DNA from: Saccharospirillum impatiens DSM 12546
Lineage (GTDB): Bacteria; Pseudomonadota; Gammaproteobacteria; Pseudomonadales; Natronospirillaceae
Length of the DNA stretch: 64,000 bases
Direction: 5' to 3'
Assembly: GCF_000423605.1 (NCBI RefSeq)
Contig: NZ_AUIH01000001.1
Location: 27,701 to 91,700, forward strand
The notes under the pieces were generated by a model. The model saw only the letters and a program-made list of their open reading frames with translations, was not told where the DNA came from and did no database searches. The position numbers and the translations under genes are program-made. This document shows, in pieces, positions 1-8,262 of this stretch (its first letter is position 1; every line of letters starts with the position of its first letter).

Positions 1-145
1 AGAGTACGGACACGCTTGGTCCTGAAGAACCGAATTTTTGAGAAGCAACAGACTTGATTAGAGCGCATTCGGTGCGCTGTTACGAGCGGGCAGACCTGGC
101 AACGGGCACTGCACAGAGCCGCCATACGACAGCCGCCAACCAGTT
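1..145 (+). other. 23S-5S rRNA spacer
   Basis: This is the stretch immediately upstream of 5S rRNA. It does not match the conserved 3' end of 23S rRNA, so 23S probably ends just before the window. It contains a short hairpin around 60-80 (GAGCGC...GCGCT), the kind of structure often used in rRNA precursor processing. No tRNA cloverleaf is visible. Confidence 0.6.
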
Positions 146-264
146 TGCTTGACGACGATAGAGCTGTGGAACCACCTGATCCCTTGCCGAACTCAGAAGT
201 GAAACGCAGCCTCGCCGATGGTAGTGTGGGGTCTCCCCATGTGAGAGTAGGTCATCGTCAAGCT
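146..264 (+). rRNA. rrf: 5S ribosomal RNA
   Basis: The sequence contains the nearly invariant 5S core GCCGAACTCAGAAGTGAAAC, followed by GCCGATGGTAGTGTGGGG and TCTCCCCATG. The 5' TGCTTGACGA and the 3' TCGTCAAGC pair to close helix I. The length of about 119 nt is normal. It is the last gene of an rRNA operon transcribed on the plus strand and is followed by an intrinsic terminator. The exact ends are estimated by homology with the E. coli molecule. Confidence 0.96.
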
Positions 265-276
265 TTTAAATTAAAT

Positions 277-309
277 AACCCCGGTACCGAAAGGTATCGG
301 GGTTTTTTA
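277..309 (+). terminator. rRNA operon intrinsic terminator
   Basis: A 12-bp stem (AACCCCGGTACC / GGTATCGGGGTT, one G-T pair) closes on a GAAA tetraloop and runs directly into a T tract, 12 nt after 5S rRNA. This is a strong Rho-independent terminator for the rRNA operon. Confidence 0.93.
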
Positions 310-474
310 TTGGGCGCAGGAAAGACAAACCGAAAGAGAACCTTCTTCCGCGGGACGGGAGAGGGGCGATGAGTTGGGGAAAGGTAACCGGCGCCAAGAT
401 AATAATGATCGTACAAAGCCGGCAAGTTTCTCTATCATAAACCGGAACTGACATTAAAAACCGGAACTGTCTGT

Positions 475-1305
475 ATGCACCACGCCATTAGCCTGGGCGT
501 TCAAAGCGATTTCATCGTCTCTCATCTTGAATCCGATCTAATCGATCAAGCCGACTTTGCGGTATACCGGACACTTGGATCACCTGATTTCCATTTCGGT
601 AATTTCCTGGCTCTCAAAGTGCCACTGGCAACAAAAAATAGAGTCGACTGGGAGCAAGAATTTGACGTCTCTTTTTCGGGTGTCGAGGGCATTGCACACC
701 GGAATTTCATCTGGCCGATCATCGCGTCGGAACCGACGCCGGTTATCAGTGACTATGAGAGGGCGCATTACGAATACATTGAAAACCATGTTCTGATGAT
801 GCCGAGCAATGCTCTGTTAACACCAAGCCGTTTGAACACCGCATTGCGCATTCAGCCTTTCCGTGACGATGAACAGATTTGGTCGCAATGGAGGGATATT
901 TCAGTGGCTCAGCGCGATCAGGGGCATGATGAAGCGGGGTTTCGACACTATCTGGCGGGTCGCGAACGGACCTATCGAACCCTGGCCCGATTTGGCCATG
1001 GTGACTTCTACGCTGCCCTGCAGGGGGAGCGTCTGGTGGGATTTGCCGGGGTGTTCATGTTGAATGATATGGCACGGTATCAACTGGTGCGAGTTATCCC
1101 TGAGTGTCAGAATCAGGGTATTGCGCGTACGCTGATTCACCAGATGGCCCAATACGTTGGGAGCAAGGTTAGCCAGCAAATCATCATCGCCGATGCTGAC
1201 TACCATGCCAGTGCTTTGTATCAACGCCTGGGATTTTCACTGGCTCAACGGGGAGGGTGTCTGTGTCAGTGGCCCGGCTATGCCAGGCCGCCAGTCGACG
1301 CCTAA
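475..1305 (+). CDS. GNAT-family N-acetyltransferase
   Basis: The product is a 276-aa soluble protein. Its C-terminal half (about residues 120-265) has the GNAT fold signature: a beta-strand segment GERLVGFAGVFM, then VIPECQNQGIARTL, which matches the acetyl-CoA pyrophosphate loop (Q/R-x-x-G-x-A), and a final ASALYQRLGF motif. The N-terminal about 110 residues resemble the non-catalytic N-terminal part of two-domain GNAT proteins. The substrate cannot be told. The ATG at 475 follows a weak GGAA. Two 12-bp direct repeats (439-450 and 458-469) lie just upstream. It stands alone between the rRNA operon and the convergent trmB. Confidence 0.8.
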   Translation: MHHAISLGVQSDFIVSHLESDLIDQADFAVYRTLGSPDFHFGNFLALKVPLATKNRVDWEQEFDVSFSGVEGIAHRNFIWPIIASEPTPVISDYERAHYEYIENHVLMMPSNALLTPSRLNTALRIQPFRDDEQIWSQWRDISVAQRDQGHDEAGFRHYLAGRERTYRTLARFGHGDFYAALQGERLVGFAGVFMLNDMARYQLVRVIPECQNQGIARTLIHQMAQYVGSKVSQQIIIADADYHASALYQRLGFSLAQRGGCLCQWPGYARPPVDA

Positions 1306-1347
1306 GGGGGGCACACTGGCGAGAGCTCTATCATCGTACAAGGTCTA

Positions 1348-2043
1348 TTAAGCGGTTCTGTACTCTATATCCCAGACACCATGCCCCAGACCGATACCAC
1401 GGCGCTCGTACTTGGTTTCCGGGCGATGTTCGGGTCTGCCAGGTAAGTAGTTACCCTGGCCCTGAGTGTTTTCCCACCCTTCTGCCGCTTCCATTACTTC
1501 TACCATATGTTCGGCATAGTGCTGCCAGTCGGTAGCCATGTGGAACGTGCCACCCGGTTTCAGTTTATTGCGCAATAAGGCCGCAAATTCGGGCTGAACA
1601 ATGCGTCGTTTGTGGTGGCGCTTCTTGTGCCAGGGGTCCGGGAAAAACAGTTGTACGGTATTGAGGCTGTTGTCGGCAATGCAGTGACTCAGAAACTCCA
1701 CTGCATCTTCTTTGCACACCCGTAGGTTGTTAACGCCTTCTTCCTGAACATGGTGCAACAAGCGTCCGACACCGGGCGTATGGACTTCCACACCGATAAA
1801 GTCTTTCTCGGGAGCTTGTTGGGCCATGTTCAACAGGGAGTCACCGTTTCCAAAACCTATTTCAAAGATAACGGGCGCATTGCGTCCGAATACTTGTGAA
1901 AGATCGTAGTGACCGTTACTGAGATTGAGCCCCAATGTTGGCCAGCCTGTTTCCATTGCCAGCTTTTGGCCTTCGGTCATGCGACCAGTGCGCATGACAA
2001 AACTGCGAACCTTGCGTTGGATTGGGGTGAGTTCTTTGGTCAT
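1348..2043 (-). CDS. trmB: tRNA (guanine-N7-)-methyltransferase
   Basis: TrmB uses S-adenosylmethionine to methylate N7 of G46 in the tRNA variable loop. The 231-aa product has the SAM-binding motif EIGFGNG at 61-67, VEVHTPGV near 86-93, and the family hallmark [13 protein letters not shown] at 135-147. The tRNA-contacting [10 protein letters not shown] lies near 207-216. Its length is typical of gammaproteobacterial TrmB. It is followed 28 nt upstream by the DUF423 gene on the same strand and may be cotranscribed with it. It is convergent with the acetyltransferase gene at 475-1305. Confidence 0.96.
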   Translation of the reverse strand: MTKELTPIQRKVRSFVMRTGRMTEGQKLAMETGWPTLGLNLSNGHYDLSQVFGRNAPVIFEIGFGNGDSLLNMAQQAPEKDFIGVEVHTPGVGRLLHHVQEEGVNNLRVCKEDAVEFLSHCIADNSLNTVQLFFPDPWHKKRHHKRRIVQPEFAALLRNKLKPGGTFHMATDWQHYAEHMVEVMEAAEGWENTQGQGNYLPGRPEHRPETKYERRGIGLGHGVWDIEYRTA

Positions 2044-2071
2044 GGAGTTTCCAAGTTTGAGCTTGAGTTCG

Positions 2072-2449
2072 TCAGTGTTTACGGATCAGATACCAGGCCA
2101 GTGTAAACCAACCGCTGATTAACAGGAGGCCGCCTATCGGGGTAATGGCACCCAGCACAGGAATATTCAGCAAAACAAGAGCATATAGGCTGCCGGAAAA
2201 TACCAAAGTGCCCGCTAGTATCAAGCCCGCGGAAACCATGACACCCCGACGCGGGTAGTGGTGTAAATACAGCCCGAGCCAGAGCAGCGCGATTGAATGA
2301 ATCATATGGTAGTGAACTGCCGTGCCCCAGGTTTGCAGTCGTTCCGGGGTGACCATGGTTTCCAGTGCGTGACTGCCAAAGGCTCCCAGAGCGACGCTCA
2401 GCCCGGCCAGTAGCGCCGCTAAAGCGGTGAATCGTTGAATGTCAGGCAT
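2072..2449 (-). CDS. DUF423 family membrane protein (YgdD-like)
   Basis: This is a 125-aa inner-membrane protein with four predicted transmembrane helices. It carries the family motif LGAFGSHAL near the end of helix 1 and a conserved [10 protein letters not shown] segment. Family members (E. coli YgdD) have no firmly established role. I placed the start at the ATG giving MPDIQRF, because the frame's eight upstream codons begin at a TTG and add no hydrophobic sequence. It lies between the rpoH terminator and trmB on the same strand. Confidence 0.8.
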   Translation of the reverse strand: MPDIQRFTALAALLAGLSVALGAFGSHALETMVTPERLQTWGTAVHYHMIHSIALLWLGLYLHHYPRRGVMVSAGLILAGTLVFSGSLYALVLLNIPVLGAITPIGGLLLISGWFTLAWYLIRKH

Positions 2450-2525
2450 AATAAGTCGGTTTCCAGCTAACAACTGGGTTAGCAGATCTGGGTTAACAGG
2501 ATTATCGCACGATTCACTCAGACAT

Positions 2526-2552
2526 AAAAAAGCCGCTTTTCAGCGGCTTTTT
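2526..2552 (-). terminator. rpoH intrinsic terminator
   Basis: An 11-bp stem (AAAAAGCCGCT / AGCGGCTTTTT) with a short loop lies 16 nt beyond the rpoH stop. Read on the minus strand it ends in six or more T residues. The A/T flanks are symmetrical, so it could act in both directions. Confidence 0.88.
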
Positions 2553-2568
2553 CAGGCCTTTGTCATCA

Positions 2569-3441
2569 TCAGAACTCGATGGACATGGCCTTTTTGACTT
2601 TCTTCATCGCATTCTTTTCAAGCTGACGTATGCGCTCGGCAGAGACACCATAGACATCAGCCAGTTCATGCAATGTTGCTTTGTTATCGCTCAGCCAACG
2701 CTTCTGAATGATGTCTTTGGACCGGTCGTCCAGGTCTTCCAGGGCCGCAAACAACTGGTCGTTTGCATCGGTTTCGTAGTTGTCCTGCTCTACCAGCGCT
2801 GCCGGATCGGCGCCCTGAGACTGCAGGTAGTGAACCGGAAACATGGCCGGGCCTTCGTCATCGTCTTCATTGGGCGCGTCGAAGGTGGCGTCATGGGCCG
2901 TCAGGCGACCTTCCATCTCGTAGACCGTTTTCAGGTTAACGCCCAGATCGTCGGCAATTGCCTGCGCCTCACGCTCGTTTAACCAGCCGAGGCGCTTCTT
3001 GGAGCTGCGCAGGTTGAAGAACAGTTTCCGTTGCGCCTTGGTCGTCGCCACTTTCACGATGCGCCAGTTACGCAGAATGTATTCGTGTATCTCGGCCTTG
3101 ATCCAGTGCACAGCAAAAGAAACCAGGCGCACGCCCACTTCGGGGTTGAAACGACGTACAGCTTTCATTAACCCTACGTTGCCTTCCTGAATCAGGTCGC
3201 CCTGGTTGAGCCCATAGCCTGAATAGCTTTTGGCGATGTGAACAACAAAGCGCAGGTGAGACAACACCAGGCGGCGAGCCGAATCGATGTCTTCCTGATA
3301 GTACAACTGCTCAGCCAGCTCTTTCTCTTCCTCAGCCGTCAGCAGGTCAAACGTATTGACTGACTGAATGTACGACTCAAGGCTTTGACCCGGGGCCAAA
3401 GAATCCAAAGCAAGTGCAGGAACACTGTTGTTCAGTTTCAC
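2569..3441 (-). CDS. rpoH: RNA polymerase sigma-32 (heat shock) factor
   Basis: RpoH directs RNA polymerase to heat-shock promoters. The 290-aa product has region 2 ([20 protein letters not shown], then [14 protein letters not shown]), the RpoH box QRKLFFNLR that distinguishes sigma-32 from other sigma-70 proteins, and region 4.2 ([20 protein letters not shown]). I chose the GTG at 3441 because GGAGGG sits 7 nt upstream and the resulting N-terminus ([10 protein letters not shown]) aligns with other RpoH proteins. The frame remains open for 11 more codons. It lies downstream of ftsYEX on the same strand, separated by about 250 nt, as in enterobacteria and pseudomonads. A sigma-32-type promoter precedes ftsH in this same window. 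Confidence 0.97.
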   Translation of the reverse strand: MKLNNSVPALALDSLAPGQSLESYIQSVNTFDLLTAEEEKELAEQLYYQEDIDSARRLVLSHLRFVVHIAKSYSGYGLNQGDLIQEGNVGLMKAVRRFNPEVGVRLVSFAVHWIKAEIHEYILRNWRIVKVATTKAQRKLFFNLRSSKKRLGWLNEREAQAIADDLGVNLKTVYEMEGRLTAHDATFDAPNEDDDEGPAMFPVHYLQSQGADPAALVEQDNYETDANDQLFAALEDLDDRSKDIIQKRWLSDNKATLHELADVYGVSAERIRQLEKNAMKKVKKAMSIEF

Positions 3442-3695
3442 GTTTTCTCCCTCCCCCGGAAGCATCAGATTCAAGACTAATGCACGCGGTGGAAATCAAA
3501 TTAATTCACCAACTATCTTAACAGAAGTCGGCTCTTGGACCCAGTATCGGCGGTAAATGTTGTGCAAACCAGCAATCAACTTTAATGTTTTCGATAGCGA
3601 TATACTATAGCCAATAGTCATTGGGAGGTTGAGTTCAATTGGCCGCTGTAACACGGCCTTGTTACCCATATACACGCGGCGCAAGGCGCGCTGGT

Positions 3696-4691
3696 TCAAC
3701 GAGGTTCAGCATCTTTTAGGTGGCGTTGCAGCGCAATATGGGCGCCGGCAAGGCTAACGCCGATCGAAGCGAGAATAAGGACCAGCGTATCGGTAAAGCC
3801 CAGCCAGGCTACGTTGGCTTCCAGCCCATAGGTACCCAAAAAGGCGGTGAGGGGACTGCGTAGCCACCAGGCGACCGTCGTAACCAGAATCCAGGCCGCA
3901 ATACCGCCTAACAGGCCATACCAGATTCCCAGGTAGACAAAGGGCCGGCGCACGAAGGCTTCAGTGGCGCCGAGCAGCTTGATGACGCGAATTTCGTCCT
4001 TGCGCGACTCGATGGCCAGACGAATGGTGTTGCCAACCACTAGCAGTACGGCCACTCCGAGCAGCACTGCCAAACCGGTCACAACGCTGTAGATGAGTTC
4101 CAGAAACCGGTTCAGGCGATCGATCCAGGCCAGGTCCAATTGCACATCGTCAACCTCCGGCAGGCCTCGAATGATCAACTGCAGCGCTTCCAGTTGGCTG
4201 CTGTTTTGTTGTGACGGTATGACCACGATACTGGCCGGTAGCGGGTTGCTGCTGAATCCTAGGGATTGTTGGCTGAGGCTGAGGGTTGTCTGAAACGACT
4301 CCCAGGCATCTTCCGCACTGATGTAGTAGGCGCGGGCGACTTCCGGCCGTGCATCCAGCTCCCGTGTCAGTCGGTTACCGTCTTCGTCAGCCAGGCCCTG
4401 CTCCAGATAAAGGGTGATCTGACCGCCTTCCTGCCATTGTTCTGTTTGAGCTTGCAAGGATGACAGAGCGAGATAGAACAGAGTCGGTAAGGTCAGTGAA
4501 ATGGCAATAACCAACCAGGTTAAGGCGCTGGATACCGGGCTGCGCAACAACCGCAGCAGGGAATCCCGGGCGCAATCGCGATGGTGGCGTAACCAGGCTG
4601 AGCGGTTACCGGTTGCACTGTCTCGCCGCCGGTTAGCTGTGTTTTGAACGGGCTTTTTGGCGACGGGCCGCTTCGGAGGTTGATGCTTCAT
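3696..4691 (-). CDS. ftsX: cell division protein FtsX (ABC-type membrane subunit)
   Basis: FtsX is the membrane partner of FtsE at the septal ring, where the pair controls peptidoglycan hydrolases through EnvC-type activators. The 331-aa protein has a basic cytoplasmic N-terminus of about 55 residues, a first transmembrane helix (about 57-77), a periplasmic domain of about 140 residues, and three more helices in the C-terminal half. The IESRKDEIRVIKLLGAT motif between helices 2 and 3 is characteristic. It overlaps ftsE by 4 nt (ATGA), indicating translational coupling. Confidence 0.95.
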   Translation of the reverse strand: MKHQPPKRPVAKKPVQNTANRRRDSATGNRSAWLRHHRDCARDSLLRLLRSPVSSALTWLVIAISLTLPTLFYLALSSLQAQTEQWQEGGQITLYLEQGLADEDGNRLTRELDARPEVARAYYISAEDAWESFQTTLSLSQQSLGFSSNPLPASIVVIPSQQNSSQLEALQLIIRGLPEVDDVQLDLAWIDRLNRFLELIYSVVTGLAVLLGVAVLLVVGNTIRLAIESRKDEIRVIKLLGATEAFVRRPFVYLGIWYGLLGGIAAWILVTTVAWWLRSPLTAFLGTYGLEANVAWLGFTDTLVLILASIGVSLAGAHIALQRHLKDAEPR

Positions 4692-5365
4692 GAGCGCCTC
4701 CCCTCAAATGGGGTGCTCATAAGCTTACCGTCCTGAAGCGACGCGACCCGGTAGTTGAGGCGCGCAATCAGACCCAGGTCGTGACTGGCAATCAGTACGG
4801 TAGTGCCAACCCGGTTGAATTCGGAGAACAGCTCCATGATGTCTCTGGATAAGCCGGGATCGAGGTTCCCGGTAGGCTCATCGGCCAGTAAAATGGCGGG
4901 TTTCTTAACCACTGCGCGGGCAATGCCAACGCGCTGTTGTTCGCCACCGGACAGCTGTATGGGGCGGTATTTTTCTCGCTCCAGCAGGCCAACCTTATCG
5001 AGTGCGGCTCTGACTCGTCGGGTCACGTCTTTTGGGTGTTCACCGGCGATGATGAGGGGCAGCGCGACGTTGTCGTATACGGTTTGATCCATCAGCAATT
5101 GATGATCCTGATGCACGATGCCCAGGTTTCGCCTGAAGTGCGGAATTTGGGAACGCCGTAAACGGTTCAAAATTTGACCATTGACCCTCAGTTGCCCGGA
5201 AGAGGCTTTTTCTATTCGGGTAATCAGTTTGAGCAGGGTACTTTTGCCCGCCCCGCTGTGACCGGTCAGGAATACCATTTCCCCTTTTTCAATGTGCAAA
5301 CTGACACTTGATAAGGCTTCGTGACCGCCCTCGTAGCGTTTGCTGACCTGATCGAAATGAATCAT
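4688..5365 (-). CDS. ftsE: cell division ATP-binding protein FtsE
   Basis: FtsE is the ATPase of the FtsEX complex. The 225-aa product has Walker A GHSGAGKST (about 35-43), the ABC signature LSGGEQQRVGIARA (about 138-151), Walker B ILLADEPTGNLD and an H-loop ASHD. Start and stop overlap the neighbours by 4 nt on both sides, so ftsY-ftsE-ftsX form a translationally coupled operon on the minus strand. Length and motifs match canonical FtsE. Confidence 0.97.
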   Translation of the reverse strand: MIHFDQVSKRYEGGHEALSSVSLHIEKGEMVFLTGHSGAGKSTLLKLITRIEKASSGQLRVNGQILNRLRRSQIPHFRRNLGIVHQDHQLLMDQTVYDNVALPLIIAGEHPKDVTRRVRAALDKVGLLEREKYRPIQLSGGEQQRVGIARAVVKKPAILLADEPTGNLDPGLSRDIMELFSEFNRVGTTVLIASHDLGLIARLNYRVASLQDGKLMSTPFEGRRS

Positions 5366-6354
5366 TCGGCACGGGTATCCAGCAGAGCATCGACAAAATC
5401 GCGAGCGTTGAAGGGTCGCAGGTCATCGACTTGCTCTCCGACTCCGATAAATCGGACGGGAATGCCGAGTTTCTTTGCCAGAGCAAAGATAACGCCACCC
5501 TTGGCGGTGCCATCCAGTTTGGTCAGTGCAAGACCGGTCAGGTTGACAGCGTCGGTGAAGCTTTGAGCCTGATTGATGGCGTTCTGACCAGTACCGGCAT
5601 CCAGCACCAGGAGTACTTCATGAGGTGCTGTGTCGTCCAGTTTCTTCATGACCCGGACCACTTTGGCCAGTTCATTCATGAGGTTGTCTTTATTGTGCAG
5701 ACGGCCAGCGGTATCAGCGATGACGACGTCTACACCCCGTGATTGCGCCGCCTGGACTGCATCAAAGATCACCGAGGCACTGTCTGCCCCGGTGTGCTGG
5801 GCAATGACCGGAACCTTGTTGCGTTCACCCCATACCTGCAATTGCTCTACGGCTGCTGCGCGGAAGGTATCGCCGGCTGCCAGCAACACGGAATGGCCGT
5901 CGCCCTGAAATTTTTTGGTCAACTTACCGATGGTTGTGGTTTTGCCAACTCCGTTTACGCCGACCACCAGTATCACGTAAGGTTTTTGTGAGCCGTCTAT
6001 TACCAGAGGTGACTCAACCGGCTGCAGTTGGTGTACCAGCGTATCGCGCAGTGCATAGAGCAATGCGTCACCGTCTTTCAATTCCTTGCGACCCACTCGC
6101 TCGGTGAGTTCTGCCACGATGGCAGCTGTTGCTTCTATGCCGACATCGGCCGTCAGTAGCTGGGTTTCCAGCTCTTCAAGCAGGTCATCGTCGATGCTTT
6201 TTTTGCCCAGAAACAGGGATGCCAGGCCATCGGTGAAGGTTGAGCGGGTGCGCCCCAGCCCCTGTCGAATGCGGGAAAACAAGGACTCGGTTTTTACTTC
6301 CGGCTTGTCTTGTTCAGTCTCGGGTGTAGATTTTTTTTTGCCAAAGCCCAGCAT
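5362..6354 (-). CDS. ftsY: signal recognition particle receptor FtsY
   Basis: FtsY is the GTPase that docks SRP-ribosome complexes at the inner membrane. The NG domain is complete: N-domain helices, P-loop GVNGVGKTTTIGKL, the DTAGRLHNK motif, and LTKLDGTAKGG near the C-terminus. I place the start at the ATG giving MLGFGKKK, the usual FtsY N-terminus (330 aa). A start 13 codons upstream at 6393 is also possible, and neither has a clear ribosome binding site. The acidic N-terminal A domain is very short, as in many non-enteric gammaproteobacteria. It is the first gene of the ftsYEX operon and is divergent from the gene at 6668. Confidence 0.95.
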   Translation of the reverse strand: MLGFGKKKSTPETEQDKPEVKTESLFSRIRQGLGRTRSTFTDGLASLFLGKKSIDDDLLEELETQLLTADVGIEATAAIVAELTERVGRKELKDGDALLYALRDTLVHQLQPVESPLVIDGSQKPYVILVVGVNGVGKTTTIGKLTKKFQGDGHSVLLAAGDTFRAAAVEQLQVWGERNKVPVIAQHTGADSASVIFDAVQAAQSRGVDVVIADTAGRLHNKDNLMNELAKVVRVMKKLDDTAPHEVLLVLDAGTGQNAINQAQSFTDAVNLTGLALTKLDGTAKGGVIFALAKKLGIPVRFIGVGEQVDDLRPFNARDFVDALLDTRAE

Positions 6355-6667
6355 GGTGAGGTTGTTGCCTGTATAAACGGGTGAATGGTTCATTGCTGAT
6401 CAATGCTGCGTATAGCAACAGACCTCGGGACTGGGCCCGATGTGTTGCCGGGCAGTTCAGAAAAACTGCAATAGAAGCCGCACTATGCTAGCAAAATGCA
6501 CCCGTCAGCCAAAGTCTTATTCTACACAGGGGTGAATGCCTGTGATCCATGCGCAACGTTTGGTTGCCGGGCGTGTCTCCACCCCGCTCTGCTGGCATGG
6601 TATAAACGGGCGGGATTCAGTACATTGAAGCCCCCTAAAGGTTTAACACAGGAACCCCTCGCGCATC

Positions 6668-7558
6668 ATGTTTCATTTCAGTCGCCGGACGCTCTGGCTC
6701 ATCATCATTGTGACCATCCCGCTGATCGTGGTGCTCAACAGAGTGGGCCAGGATGAAACGGTTGATTCCGGCGTGCCGGAGTCCCGAACCTGGTCGCTTG
6801 ATGAACTGGCCATTGAGCGGGATGACCAGAGCCCGGGTCGAAAGCTATGGACCGTTGATCTGGACCAGGCCCGCCAGTTGCGACTGACCATCACCCAGGA
6901 GCAGATACCGACGGAGCAACTGGGCATTGCCGTTGACGCGGCCATGGGTACCTCGCGCCAGGGTGGGCAGTTCCAGGTAACAGTGGTAAACCCGGCCGAT
7001 ACCTCTGCTTTGGAAGCCAGTGTTGATTTCCTGCAAACCTGGTTGCCCGATGGAGACAATCGAGCTGTCGTGCTCAGTGGTAAACTGGATGGCGAGCGTA
7101 TTGCGATTGCCGAGCGTCTGCTGGAACCGCTGCAAGGCAGCGGCATGACCAATCAGGTGGCCCCACAACCCTCTTTGGGCCGGTTGAATTCTCCGCCTAT
7201 GGGAACCAGCGAACAATTGGCCTTTTTGCTCTGGGTGGGCGTTTTGCAACAACGATTGAGTGGCTATGATCCGCAGGTTCGCTGGGATCATCGGGCCAAC
7301 ATCAGCCAGGTATTGATCAATCAGACATTGAATCCGGGTCTGTTCCAGCCGGTCACCGCCGAAGAGCTGGAGCCCCTTCGGGTTGCCTACGCCGCCTCGG
7401 CGGCCCAACGCAGCCGCAGTGCCGAACAGATCCATCGTTATCTGGTAACCTCTGCGGTTTATGATTTGCCATCTGATTTTCTGGTGTCACAACAGCAACG
7501 GTTGTCGGCGATTACATTGAGCGATGTCAATGCTGCCAGGGCGAACAGCCGGCCTTAA
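6668..7558 (+). CDS. membrane-anchored protein, probable degenerate M16-peptidase relative
   Basis: This 296-aa protein has a single N-terminal transmembrane segment (about residues 8-26, rich in I, V and L). No inverse zinc motif (HxxEH) is present, so it is not an active M16 protease. Its last 40 residues (YLVTSAVYDLPSDFLVSQQQ, then ALTL-like ITLSDVNAA) resemble the C-terminal end of an M16 domain, where a similar Y-LP-D-F...I..LTLADVNAA pattern is common. In pseudomonads one or two M16 genes sit exactly here, between ftsY and rsmD. I infer a shrunken, probably non-catalytic descendant. It lies 34 nt before rsmD and is probably cotranscribed with it. Confidence 0.6.
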   Translation: MFHFSRRTLWLIIIVTIPLIVVLNRVGQDETVDSGVPESRTWSLDELAIERDDQSPGRKLWTVDLDQARQLRLTITQEQIPTEQLGIAVDAAMGTSRQGGQFQVTVVNPADTSALEASVDFLQTWLPDGDNRAVVLSGKLDGERIAIAERLLEPLQGSGMTNQVAPQPSLGRLNSPPMGTSEQLAFLLWVGVLQQRLSGYDPQVRWDHRANISQVLINQTLNPGLFQPVTAEELEPLRVAYAASAAQRSRSAEQIHRYLVTSAVYDLPSDFLVSQQQRLSAITLSDVNAARANSRP

Positions 7559-7592
7559 CCGGACGTGAAATACCTATTATCGAGAGGACTTT

Positions 7593-8195
7593 ATGCCCAG
7601 AACCGTTCGAAAGGGGCCTGCCAGGGGCGCTGGCTCGCTGCGAATCATTGGCGGACAGTACCGGGGAAGGCGGCTCGACATTGCCGATCTGGAGGGGCTA
7701 AGGCCCACCGGAGATCGCCAGCGCGAAACGTTGTTTAACTGGTTGCAGATACAGACCCCGGGTGCGCGGGTACTGGATGCCTTCGCCGGTACCGGCGCTC
7801 TGGGGCTTGAAGCAGCATCGCGAGGCGCGCAGCAGGTTTGGCTATTGGAAAAACAGCCTCGGGCCGTATCAAGCCTGAAGGCAGCGGTAGCCACTCTGGG
7901 TTGCACGGCGACCGTGGTTCAATGCGATGCCCTTGTTTGGCTTGCCCGGGCAGAAGCCGACCCTTTTGACCTGGTTTTTCTGGACCCGCCCTTTGCTGCC
8001 GTATTGTGGGAGGAAGCGCTTGCCGCGCTGATCGCTCACCAACGGCTCGCTGACCGGGCGGTCGTTTACCTTGAATGTCCACGCCATCAGGCAATTGCGG
8101 TACCGGCAGGGTTGGAATTGATGAAGGAAAAGCACAGCGGCGATGTCAGTATGAGACTCTATCAATGGAGCGGGCAGGCAATGGCCAGTAACTGA
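7593..8195 (+). CDS. rsmD: 16S rRNA (guanine966-N2)-methyltransferase
   Basis: RsmD methylates G966 of 16S rRNA in assembled small subunits. The 200-aa protein has SAM-binding motif I DAFAGTGALGLEA at 62-74, motif IV DPPF at 131-134, and the N-terminal RIIGGQYRGRRL typical of the family. GAGAGG lies 7 nt before the ATG. It follows the M16-like gene at short distance, in the same conserved neighbourhood as in Pseudomonas (ftsY, M16, rsmD, coaD). Confidence 0.95.
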   Translation: MPRTVRKGPARGAGSLRIIGGQYRGRRLDIADLEGLRPTGDRQRETLFNWLQIQTPGARVLDAFAGTGALGLEAASRGAQQVWLLEKQPRAVSSLKAAVATLGCTATVVQCDALVWLARAEADPFDLVFLDPPFAAVLWEEALAALIAHQRLADRAVVYLECPRHQAIAVPAGLELMKEKHSGDVSMRLYQWSGQAMASN

Positions 8196-8205
8196 CCGCC
8201 GCACA

Positions 8206-8235
8206 TTGACCTGGCTTCGCTTGCTGACCTAGAGT
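8206..8235 (+). promoter_or_regulatory. sigma-70 promoter of the aldehyde dehydrogenase gene
   Basis: A -35 TTGACC (5/6 match) and a -10 TAGAGT (4/6) are separated by 18 nt. Transcription would begin near 8242, about 20 nt before the ATG at 8263. This supports that ATG over the in-frame TTG at 8242. Confidence 0.5.
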
Positions 8236-8262
8236 GATTTTTTGCCTTGCATTGAGGTGCAA

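Noticed and set aside
3496-3699. 67-codon minus-strand frame between rpoH and ftsX
   Set aside because: It overlaps the ftsX end, has no ribosome binding site or protein-like features, and lies in the rpoH upstream region, where a TATAGT-like -10 suggests promoter function.
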